From the NCBI GenBank assembly GCA_017506865.1, contig JAFCMP010000088.1:1-64000 (forward strand): 64,000 bases of DNA, given 5' to 3'. Made by a program: the position numbers and the translations under genes. This stretch comes from Tribonema minus. Lineage: Eukaryota; Sar; Xanthophyceae; Tribonematales; Tribonemataceae. This document shows positions 9,376-20,300 of this stretch, piece after piece (the first letter of the stretch is position 1; every line of letters starts with the position of its first letter). The notes below the pieces were generated by a model. The model searched no databases and was not told the origin of the DNA. It saw only the letters and a list, made by a program, of their open reading frames with translations.

Positions 9376-12300
9376 TCAATCGTTGCTCCAGCCCAGCACG
9401 CCGCCGACGGCGTTGCTCACAGCGCGCAGCGGCCAGGGGCCTCTTGCGTCATCTGCGGCACCCTCGCGCCGCCGCAGCTCGCCATCCTGCGCCCCCTCCC
9501 CCTCGCCGTCGCTGTCCGTGTCGTCGAACTCGTCCTCCGAGTCCCAGTCCACGGCGCCGTCGTTCCACTCCAGCGCGTACAGCAGCACGCCCCCCGCGCC
9601 ATCGCCCCCCTGCCCGCCCTCCAGCCGCTTCGACAGCGCGAAAACCGACCCCAGCGTCTTGGCGAACTGCGCGGCGCTCCAGCCGGCGACGTACCACATG
9701 GCGGGCTCGCGCAGGCGCGCGAGGCGCTGGATCTCCGCGCGCGTGACCCACTCCGAGCCCCCCGCCGCGAGCGTCGCCGCGACGTACCCGATGCCGAGGC
9801 CCGTGAACTCCACCGGCAGCGTCGGCAGGTCGTCCGCGGGCGGGAAGTCGCGCGCGCGCCAGTTGGCGGCCCACATGCGCTCCGCGCGCCGCAGCAGCGC
9901 CGCGTCGCGCGCGGGGTCGGGCGCCGCCGCCTCCGCTGCCGCCTCCGCCGCCGCCTCCGCGGCATCGCCATCAGCTTCTGCGGGCTGCGCATCACCCGCG
10001 GCCGCGCTGGCGGAAGGCTGAGCGCTGCCACTTGCTGCTGCGCGCGCATCGCCGCCGTCGGAGCCGTGCTGCAGCGCCGCCTCTCCCGCCCCCCACTCTC
10101 CCCCCGCCAGGTGCCTGAGGTCCTGCGGCGCGTCCACGGGCGCCGCTGCCTCCTCCGCTGCGGCTGCGGCATCCTCATCGCCCCACGCCGCATCCCCCTC
10201 TCGTTGCTCGCCACCCCGCCCTGACGAATCGTGAGACCCCTCCTCGGCCGCCGCCGCTGCCGCCGCGCCTGGTGCATCATCGCCCTGCTGCCACGCGTCC
10301 GGGCTCACCATGTCCCTGAGATCGCGTGGAGCTTCTACCGGCGTCTCCGCCTCGTCCCGCCGCGCGCCGGACTCCGCCGCCGCCGCGCTGTACACCGCCG
10401 CCCAGCCCCCCTCGCGCGCCTGCGCCGCCGCGGCGCCGTGCTGCTGCTGCCGCGGCCGCACGAGGTGCGTCGTGCCCTTGAGCCGCTCCTCGAAGAGCCC
10501 CGTCGCGGTCATGAGGTCGCCAAACGTCTTGTACCCCCACGCGCGCTGGTCGAACCCCGGCATCAGCGCGGTGACGCGCGGCTGCACGCGCGCCGAGTGC
10601 GCCCAGCCGCCGCTGAGCGCGGCGCTCTCCAGCTCCGCCGTGACGGCTTCCTGCAGCAGGCTGCACAGTGTCGTGTCGCGCCGCAGCTCCGTCGCGGCCG
10701 GGGACAGCTGCGGCGGCGGCAGCAGCAGGGGCAGAGCGCTGCCGCCGCTGCTGCCAGCGCCGCCGTCGTCCGATGCGCCGCCGTCGTCCGGCGTGCCGGC
10801 GGCGTCCGCTGCGCTGCCGCCCGGCTCGTCCTGCTCCAGCCACTTGCCGCGGTAGAGGTCCGAGGTGTCGATGCGGCGGAACTCAAAGATGTCGGTGGCG
10901 TTTGCCAGCCTGGTGAAGGAGTGGAAGCCCCACGATCTGCGGCGGCGCGGCGCACGAGCGCAGCGGGCGTGGGAACGCGGCACAGCGCGCGCACTTGCGC
11001 TCCCAACAACAACAAAATGTGCGCTCAAGGAATGAAATACAGCAACGGCCGCTGATGCGCACGCTGGCACTCTGCGCAGTGGCTGCATGCTATGTAGCAC
11101 GTGATTGTGACATCAGAAGCTGACAGTTGGCCCTAGCTGACATCTTGCGCAAGAAAGGAAATTGAGAGCATTGCACTCATGCGCGGCAACACAGCGAGTT
11201 TCAGTGTGCATATTGCGCACCGCCTGATGCTTACGATGCCGTTGAGAGTACAATGAAGAGCATGTAGGTATGCTCTATTGCCTAGGGTTAGGGTTAGGGT
11301 TAGGAGGCATTGGCATGCGTACATACCTTTCATCAAAGTCGCTCTGCATCCGCAGGACGCACTCCTTCAGCCGCGATGACAGCACCCATTCGCCTGCATG
11401 CGACGACACAATGTGACAGCGAGCAGCAGCTGCGCGTGAGATGCGCGCACAGCAACAAGCGATGTCATGATGGTCACGCTGCTGACCGCTGTGCAGAGCG
11501 CTGTACGCGCCAACCCAGCCAGCACAAGCGATAGCTTCCGACCTGGCCGCAGTCTGACATGGCTTTGCTACAGATGACAGGCACTACTACAAGCAGCACA
11601 CGTCATCGCATTCATGCTCAAGTCCGCCGCTCTGCCAGTGCTGCTGTCGTGGCTTACCATTGAAATAGCGAGACATGTGCATGGCAACCGCAGCAGACTC
11701 TGTTCCCCCGACTACACGTCAGATATTTCACATTACTGGTGCAGACACCACGCCCCCCTCATGCTTACATGCATAGGACAGCACAGCAACTGCCGCAGCC
11801 CCCCCACACCCATGCACACACCACAGCCGTTGCAGACTCCCTTGCCCCCCCTCCCACCCCCCCCCACACACACCATGATCGACGCAGGCCCCCAATCCAA
11901 CCCCCCTGCACTCTCCCCCTTACCCCCCCCCCCTCCCTCCCCGCCCCCCCCCCCCCGTCCCTCTCACCCTCACACAGACATGCGCACACACAAAAGCACA
12001 TGCGCTCACTTTCGGTGTCGCGCGCCACCGCCTCGTACGCCGCTCGCAGCAGGTCCATCAGGCTCGTGTCTGACCGCACCTTCAGCAGCAACGCCGGCTT
12101 CTGACCGGAAGTTGACGAAGTCCGCCGAGCACTGCTGCTGCTGCTGCTGCTGCGGCGACGCTCCGCGTAATCGCCGCTGCTCGCACGCGCGTCGCGCGAG
12201 CTGCTGCTGCCGACAGCGGCGCTGCCGCTGGCGCCGCCGAGCTTGCTGCGCTCTTCGCGCTGCTGCAGCAGATTCTCCGTGTAGATGAACTGGTTACTGG

Positions 12301-13918
12301 CGGCAGGAGCAACGTGATAGAAAGTGTGCCAGCGATTGTCTGTGGATCAGAGTGGGCTGTAAGATGGCACGCCACTGAGATGCCCTGCAACCAGAATTGA
12401 ATTGTCTATCAAGGCTGGCGTATACAATCTGGTGCTGGCCGCAGTAAAACTGCATGCGCCTGATGCCAAGCATGACCCCAAAACCGTTGCTTCGTGGCGT
12501 CTAGCGGCGTCGTGTTATCGGCTCGGAAATGACCGGCATGGCAACATGGGCGGGCAGCAGCGGTCACGGATGCACAGGCTGGACAGCCTCCACAACGGCC
12601 GTCATGACGCCTGATGCCCGCTTTAGCCGACATCGAACAAACGCGGCCAGGCGCGCTCCAGGATGCGCGCCAGCACGGCAGACCCGGAGACGCAGCAGGC
12701 GGGCAACATGAAAGTGACCAGAGACACACCCGCACCATGCATTTCACAATGACCGCAAGTCTCGCGGAGCGCTCACCACACCACTTTAAAGGCCTGCGGC
12801 GTCTGCCGCCTCCCCACCCCGTACACGATTTTCGATCCCTCCCGCAGCCGCGACGCCAGCCGCGTGAAGTCGCTGTCGCTGGAGCAGATCGCCAGCGCGT
12901 CAATGTTGCGCGTGTACAGCAGATCCATGGCGTCGATCACCAGCGCCATGTCTGCGGCGCAGCCATGCCGATCAGGAAAGCAACACGGTGAGTTGCTGAC
13001 AGCATCTGGACACACACACAAGCTGGATACAGTGCATGGAGCGCAACGTTCGTTTTTGCGTGACAAACTGCAGCCTTCCGGCTCGCAATTGGACATGTGA
13101 GCAGCGCCCTCAAGGATGCTGTGTTCCGCATGTCCTAACATCGTGGCCTGCCTGCGCTGCGGTGACGCGCAGTGTGCACCGACGCGCTCACCGCTGCTGC
13201 CCTTGCCCGTGGTGTACTGATACTGCTGCACGGGTATGATGCCATGCTTCAGCAGCACCGCTTTCCACGGCGCCTGCTGCGGCGCCGCAAAGTCGCCGTA
13301 GCACCGCTTGATGCTGATGCTGCCCAGCTTGCTGAGCTCCAGCATGATGTCGTCCATGTGGTAAGGGGATGTGTTCTCAGCATCAACAAGGACCTGCGCA
13401 GAGGGGCGCGGCAGAGGATCGCAATGCATACAGGCATTCAGTGGGCCTTCAGTTGCAGGTCCATCGGATGCACTGGAGTTTGTTGATGGTGACAACCTTG
13501 CTTCTGACACCGAGCAAGACCAACTGGATCGAGTACATGGCACTTGCAGTCTGGCAGGGTGTGTTGTATGGAGTTGTTCAGTAACAATCACGCTGGATTA
13601 ACATGTTGGGTTGCCATCACGAGTCTGCCAGGGCAGCCAGGTCACAAACAGATCAAGTTCTTGAAGTTCCGACTGACCTCTGTGTCAAGCACGACACTTT
13701 GAGGTGGTCGGTTTGCGAATGACTACAGCGCTTCTGCTCACCGCTATGTTTTTGTGTGTTGGCTGACTCGCTGCTGGTCCGCCTATGCTGCTGCCCAGCG
13801 GTCGACCGGGTCGGGATCCTGGGGATCCTGGCTGTAGTGGCACAAATGCACTGTAAGGCCGCACCAGACCAGCCAGCAGCGTGCCAGCGGCAGTCCAAGC
13901 AGGTGCTCCGGCTCTCAT
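9376..13918 (-). CDS. NYN-domain ribonuclease with two OST-HTH/LOTUS domains, probable plastid presequence (822 aa)
   Basis: Six exons joined with consistent phase: 13918-13742, 13393-13192, 12951-12777, 12296-12010, 11393-11327, 10936-9376. Residues 1-30 resemble a signal peptide followed by SAFVP, the ASAF-type cleavage motif of ochrophyte plastid proteins. The NYN (PIN-like) nuclease fold starts at residue 60 with VLVDAENTS and continues across two introns (KGSSDMALVIDAMDLL, CSSDSDF). The conserved acidic residues are present, so Mg-dependent RNase activity is expected. OST-HTH domain 1 (about 250-325) is completed only by the 67-bp exon 5. OST-HTH domain 2 is at about 388-465. Such domains bind RNA (G-rich RNA or G-quadruplex in other systems). 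The C-terminal half has acidic/Ala linkers with two related APxDLR blocks and an unrecognised domain near 650-760. It is divergent from the thioesterase gene. The start could instead be an upstream in-frame ATG. Confidence 0.85.
11284..11303. repeat. Interstitial telomere-type repeat (TTAGGG)n in an intron
   Basis: About three and a half perfect units of TTAGGG (plus strand) sit inside the last intron of the NYN gene, about 24 bp from the donor of exon 5. The sequence on both sides is ordinary gene sequence, so this is not a chromosome end. Confidence 0.85.
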
Positions 13919-14046
13919 GGCGCACAGCCTGGATGAAAGCCCTCTATGCATGCATGTCCAATGGTGAGGGCAGATCTGAGAAATGAAGTTGAACCAATGA
14001 TTGAAGTTCAAAGTGAGAGAGAAAAATTACAAGATCTCTGCGAAAG
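13919..14046. promoter_or_regulatory. 128-bp divergent intergenic region (NYN / thioesterase)
   Basis: The start codons of the minus-strand NYN gene (13918) and the plus-strand thioesterase gene (14047) are only 128 bp apart. Both promoters and 5' UTRs must share or overlap here unless transcription starts inside the neighbouring gene. No TATA box is evident. The stretch is AT-richer than its flanks. Confidence 0.6.
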
Positions 14047-16644
14047 ATGCTGCCCAACCTATTGCGAAGAGGAATAAGCGTCCTTGGTGTGAGGTCTGCA
14101 ACACGCCATGGCGTCCAGTATTCAACGGGAACGATGAAACGCGGCCGGAACCGCGTTGCAAGGCCCCCACTATACGGGTGCCATGTGTCGAAGCGGGCCA
14201 TGGGAGTATCGTGGCCCAGCAGAATCACCACGCCTCCAGAGGCTTACAAGTCTCCCTTGACGGAGGCGTTCTGGGACCTCAGGTCTGTAGACAGTATACC
14301 GCATCCCGAACTAACTGCTACCGAATGAACAGTGCCTGCGGGAGTATGTACTTGTGTGTCGGATCACTCGTCCCTGTGAAGCAGTTCTACTTCATACCTC
14401 CATCTCGCACACCGTGCGTCACGCTTACAGACAGAAGGAGCGCAGGATCCGGGAGCTGGCGCCAGAGCAGCTCCAGGAGGTGGAGGAGCTCGCGGCCAAG
14501 CAGAGGCACGCGCACCCGCGCCCCGCATCCGCCAGCAGGAAGAGCATCACCTACGACTTCTCGCGGAACTCCATGCTGCGCAGCGCGTACGCCAACCCCT
14601 GGGGCTTCATCAGAATCAGCAGGGTGCTGGAGGACCTGGACGCGCTGGCCGCGACCATCGCCATGGAGCACTGCGCGACGGAGTGCAGCGCGCATGGCGT
14701 CACGTTCTGGCCGATGCTCGTCACGGCGAGCGTGGACCGCATAGAGATGAAGCAGCAGCCCATGCTGGAAAGGGATCTCGTGCTGTCAGGTGAGAGGTTG
14801 TGTCTTCTCGCGTCGCTGCCTCGCGAGGGGGAAGCGTTACTGCCACAGCACTAACTCAGCACGGCCGTCGCAGTAGGGCGATGGAAAAGCGTTGATGCGT
14901 TGTTCGTCGCATTCGTATGCATGAGTGCCTGTATACATGGCAATAATGTGTGGCACTTTCCCAGATGACGGCATTCGGCAGCTTTTGAGGTCAACCCTTC
15001 CGCAACCCTTCCGCACCCTTGTTGTTGAGGTGGTATGTCATAAGTAGCCTAGCGAGTCACCACCCCTGCACAATGTCAGCTAAAGCACATTGAGCCCATG
15101 TGTGCACAAAAAGCAGGGCGTACCAGTCGCACAATGCCACCTTACTCCCCAACCAGGGTTGACCCCCGCCCCTGCCCCCATCTTTACTGCGCCACGACTG
15201 TATGGTGCTTCTGATCGTGGCTCAGCTCCGTTGACGCTAACATCCGCCTCTCTCTCTCTGACTCTTACTGGTCGTCGCCACCCAGGCCACATCGTGTGGA
15301 CAGGAAGAAGCTCCATGCAGATCCTCATGCACTGCGCAGTCGCGCAAGACTCCACACCTGCTGCCGAAGACGCTGCCGCCACTGCTGCCGCCGCCGCCCC
15401 CTCGCCCTGGCTGGAGGCGCGCTTCACCTTTGTGGCGCGGAGCCGTGACACCGGCCGCAGCACACCCATCCCCCCGCTGCTCATCGAAACGCCCAAAGAA
15501 GACGAGGCCTTCCGCCACGCGCAGCGCGCGATGGACAGGAAGAAGCTGCTGCGCAGCGGCGGCGGCGGCGCCACGCTCGCGGGCGCCAACGGCACGGCGC
15601 CCGTGAGCTCGCCGGAGGCGGAGGCGGCGGCGGCGGCGCTGCTGCGCGAGGGGCGCCTGCTCAAGGCGATGCCGTGCCTCGCGGACCCGCGCTCCGTGCT
15701 CGTGGGCGACACGGCACAGAGCAGCGTCATCGTGTGCATGCCGCAGGAGCGCAACACGGCGAACCGCATCTTCGGCGGCTTCCTCATGGGGCGCGCGCTC
15801 GAGCTCGGGTTCGCGACGGCGTACACGACCGTCGGCGCGGTGCCCTTCACCGCCGTCGTCGACGAGGTCGTCTTCCACCAGCCCGTGGACGTCGGCGACA
15901 TACTCAAGCTCGACTCGTGCGTGCTGCAGACGCGCGCGGGCGGCGCGCTCGGGCGCTCGCCGCGCGCCAGCGTCGAGGTCCTCGCGCACGTGCTGCGCCC
16001 CGACAAGCGCACCATGCACCTGAGCAACCGCTTCGGTGAGTGCCTCCGACGGGTACGGGTGCACGCGGCGGCGGCGCTGCTGCCGTCGAGACCGGCGGCA
16101 GCGCGGCGATGTCTCGGCGGTGCCGGCTGCGCTGCTGCAGGCCACCGCAACCAGCACCGAGCACTCGTGTGCGCGGCGCCATCGTGTGCAGCGCTTGCTT
16201 GACCAGTCATATCGCTGCATTGAGTCGGCCGTCCTTCCGCTTGAATATGTACGCCTGGCAGCGAACCCCTGCAATCACGTCATCACATGCCTCGGCGCCA
16301 AACATTCTCTCTCGCTGTGCTACTTGCACTTGAACTCCAGAGCGCATGTACAAGTCACCATCTTCCCCGCTGTTCTTGCTCCCCTCTTGTGCTGCGCACA
16401 TCACCTAGACTTTACATTCAAGTTTCCGGAGCTGGCGCGCCGCGACGACGGTGAGCCGCAGCGCGAGCTCCAGCGCGTGCTGCCGTCCGACGTGGACGAG
16501 GCGCAGCGCGTGGTGCAGGTCATGCAGCGGCAGGCGCTCCACAGGGAGGAGCAGGCGGATAGCGGCGACAGCAGCAGCAGCACCAGCGCCAGCAGCAACG
16601 GAGGTGTCGATGGCAGCGGCGGCAGCGGCAGCGGCGGTCGATGA
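14047..16644 (+). CDS. ACOT9: ACOT9-like acyl-CoA thioesterase, double hotdog, probably mitochondrial (526 aa)
   Basis: Four exons with matching phase: 14047-14282, 14431-14789, 15286-16035, 16409-16644. The product hydrolyses acyl-CoA to free fatty acid and CoA. The N-terminus (MLPNLLRRGISVLG, then a Ser/Arg/Thr stretch without acids) looks like a mitochondrial presequence. The first hotdog domain carries NPWGFIRISRVLEDLD and VTASVDRI, joined across intron 2 to HIVWTGRSSMQI. The second hotdog carries GDTAQSSVIVCMPQERN, ANRIFGGFLMGRALELG and the HQPVDVGD segment, as in ACOT9/ACOT10. Between them is an insert rich in Ala/Gly. The C-terminus is a low-complexity Ser/Gly tail. Exon 4 is placed at TAG|AC (16409) because it restores the aromatic strand DFTFKF. 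Family assignment is firm. Compartment is inferred. Confidence 0.88.
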
Positions 16645-17371
16645 GCAGGCGCGCATGCGATGGCAGAAGCGACAATAATTAGTTGTGTACATCCTGCAAC
16701 GAGCGTGCTCCATGAGCAGTGCAACGGAGCAACGTACTTCGCAAGTATATACGACGCTGCGCCATTGTACCTAAGCCATGTAGCGGTGCCAGTTTTGGCA
16801 AGACTGGGGCAAGTGGCGTCATGACCAGCATCTATAGTTGCGCCAGTGAGACAGCAGGCTTACACAAAGCGTGGGCCCGAGCATGCTGTCCCTTGCGCGC
16901 TAAGACCGATGCGGAGCGCATTGCTCATTTTGTGTCCGTGGAGAGCCCTGCGCCCCAGTATTGACTGTATTGCTGTGTCTTGCACCTAGTGCAGCTTCAT
17001 GTCAATGCAAACTTTTTATCTTCCACACAACTCTGCACCTTTTGTTCATTGCTTTCAAGCTGCACAATGCAGTCCTCACCACCCCTGTGCTTGCCTGACG
17101 CATGTGAATATGCTTTCATGCTTTGCATTGCCAGCACCTGCAATTTGCGCGTTCCAGAGCATGAGGTGGTGGTAATGAGGCGACGGTCCGAAATGCAGCT
17201 GACATAAGTTTGATGCGTCAAGTCGCATCTGGAGGGTATCCCAGCAGATTTTATTCCAGACCCCCCCCCCCTGGAGACACGCACTTCAGATGTGATGTCA
17301 TCGAACACACACAGTTTGACTCTCTGTGTGTCAGACCCCACTAGCATTGAGGCGACGGCACAGAGGGCAGC
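16645..17371. other. Intergenic, 727 bp, no gene seen
   Basis: Spacer between the thioesterase stop and the ABC1 kinase start, both plus strand. It is AT-richer than the exons, with a short C run at 17262-17272. No frame with recognisable motifs was found. It should contain the thioesterase 3' end and the ABC1K promoter. Confidence 0.5.
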
Positions 17372-20300
17372 ATGGCGAAGCAGGCTTGTGCCTTCGTGCC
17401 CCTTCTCGCTCTCCTGCTGTCAGTGGATGCCTTTGCACCGCGACTAAACAGCCTCGTCGACATCAGACAGGTGTCAGGACGGAGAAGATGTGCTCCACCG
17501 GCGGCGCCTGCCATGGCGCTGGACCTGAGCCAGCTATCTGGCAAGATAGACGAGAGGCTCGCGTCGTTGCAAAGCTCATTTTCCGTACCGTCGTTCTCTG
17601 CGCCGGCGTTCCCCTCCTTCCCGTCACTAAGTGGATTTGGCCTGAGTCAAGAGCAGCTCGATATCCTGGGCCAAATCACTGACAAGACCATCCTTGGCGG
17701 CGTGAAGACTGCGTTTTCTGAGCTCTTCAAGGGAATCAGCGAGCTTGTGGCCACGCAGGGCATGCCAGATCTCTCCCAGGCATCCAGCTTCGATGTCTCT
17801 CAGCAGATTGCGTCTTTCCTGGAGCCTGCCTTGGCTCGTGCGCAGCTGGCCCTGGAGGCCGCAGGCATCGCCGGCGATCAGAGTCAGACAGCGGCAGCGG
17901 CACTGGTGGCTGTCGGCGGCGCAGCGGTGCTGGGCCTGACGGCGACAGCTCTCACGGGCGCAGCCGTCCTGGGCGAGTCCAGCATCCAGGCTCCCCCCAC
18001 GACATTCGACCTGGAGGCCCTGGACAGGTACTACCTCGGCCGCCCCGCGACGCTCCTGGGGCGCCTAGCCAGCGTCAGCGCCAAGATCGCGTCCTTCGCG
18101 CTCAAGCTGTACGTGGACTCCGCCACCGGCCAGTGGGAGGCCAACATGCCGCGGCGCGGCGCGGAGCTCAGCGCGCTGCTGCAGAGCAGCGGGCCCGCGT
18201 ACATCAAGCTTGGGCAGGGCGTGTCGATCCGCCCGGACATTCTGCCAGAGGCGTACCTCACGGAGCTCCAGAAGCTGCAGGACCAGGTGCCGCCGTTCCC
18301 CAGCGCGGAGGCGGTGCGCATCATTGAGGCGCAGCTGGGGGGGGCGCGGATAGAGGACGTGTTCGAGTCGCGCGCGGCGTTCGACCGGCCCGTTGCGGCG
18401 GCGTCGCTCGGCCAGGTGTACCAGGCGAAGCTCAAGCAGGACGGGACCACGGTGGCGGTCAAGGTGCAGCGGCCTAAGGTGCGTGTTGATGCGAACGTCG
18501 TATTGCTGCCATTCTATGCGCCACAGGAGCAGGTGGCAGCAGGCACTTCCGACGTTCTGGCGCTGTGTCGTCGGGTACATTTTTGGCCCTGCATGGTGTC
18601 ACGATTGCTGTCATGGACCTATCATCCACTGTGGTCTGGTGCACATGAGCCGGATACATTTTTGGCCCTGCATGGTGTCACGATTGCTGTCATGAACCTA
18701 TCATCCACTGTAGTCTGGTGCACATGAGCCGGAACTGTTGCATCTCTGCAGTGCATCTCCGAACTGCTGCGCATTGGCTGCCCGCTTTTCCCAAGTCCTG
18801 TATGCTACAACATTAGTCGTCGGATGTGCTCTTTACAGCACATCTCCAGCGATCAGTCGCATCTGAAGGCGTGCATGTGACTCTGTCAACATTGTGCGCG
18901 GCAGTCATCGTCTTTGTGCTTCATTACAAGAGTATATCATTAGCAAATCAGGTCACTCACGCACATTGCGTCATTTTGGGCTTTGCAAACATTGCCAATG
19001 GACCTGCCTTGTGCACGGCATCCCACTCCTGAAATTGACTGTTGCGTTGGCAAACCACTCACACACACTGCATCTTGTTGGGCTTTAGAATCGTTGCCAA
19101 TTGACCTGCATGGTGCACTTTCACCCACTCCTGGAACTGTGTGTCGGTGATTCTCTGCCATCAGGTACTGGAGGCGGTGACACTGGACCTGTATGTGACA
19201 CGCATCATACTGAAGGCGCTAGCCCTGGTGCCATCCATCGGGGACAGCAGCTTGGCGTTCCTGGCGGTGATAGACAACTGGGGGGTGCGCTTTTTGGATG
19301 AGCTGGACTATGAGCAGGAGGCGCGAAACGGTGAGTGGCAAGTCACCCGTTGGACAGCAACGTGCAGGACTTTTGCTGTCTCTCGTCGTCTCACATTTAC
19401 GTCAGGTACAGAACCATGTATGGCACAGGCACCCTGATCAGCTGCAGAAGTCCCCCACCACCCATGTGTCTGGACACAGCGTCGAGCTTCATGCTTCAGT
19501 TCACTTGTGTAGTGACTAGGATAACCAGCATTCAATGGGTACATGTGACATCATGGAATGTCTGTATTCATATGTGACAGATGAGAGAGAGCAGATGCCA
19601 AGAGGCAAGTGTTTTATACACGGGCGTGCGCCAACAGCAAAATACGCTGTTTTCAACACCTGCCAAGCACTGAAGTTGAAGATGCTTATACTTAGACAGC
19701 AGAGTCAGCCTACAGTTGGTTTGCTTGATCATGGAACCTGGGGGGCTTCTACCCAACTCATCACAAGCTCCCCGGTTCACATATGTGCAGCACGACGGGT
19801 GCGTTGCATTCCATCGTTTGTCACCAGGGTTGCACACGCCTCTTAACAAGTTGGAGTGTTTGTCACTCCCAGGCATATCTCACAAATCTGTCGAGACCGA
19901 GTGCTGCTTTCAAAACACGACGAGGATCACCTGCAAACCATGGTAATCCTTTAAGCGACTGCAAGTGTTAATTGTTGCCTGACGGCGACAGTCAGGCGAC
20001 TGCTTTCATGATAACGCGGGAAAATTCGGGGTGCGCAGAGAGAGGAGAGTAGCCATCGTTGGCCGCAGTTTGCCCACAGGCGCCTCAAGCCGAGAGAAGA
20101 ACAAGTGATGTCATTTGCCAGCACAACACCTTCCATTCCGTAGGGGTACTAGAACCTTCAAAGAGAACCCCTAGACGTGAATCATACACTTCTCCTAGGG
20201 TGAGTAGAATGCGCTGGACCAACTCACATTTCATCAGTGGCCACTAGCAGCACGCGACGGCGGCCCGCGATTCCTTGTATGTTTCTGCAGCGAACCACCG

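Noticed and set aside
11280-11303. Chromosome end (telomere)
   Set aside because: Only about 3.5 units and flanked on both sides by exons of one gene, so interstitial.
15080-16210. 376-codon minus-strand frame
   Set aside because: Opposite the thioesterase exon 3, which has clear ACOT9 motifs on the plus strand.
18576-19140. CRISPR-like array
   Set aside because: Two-copy tandem duplications without spacers inside a eukaryotic intron.
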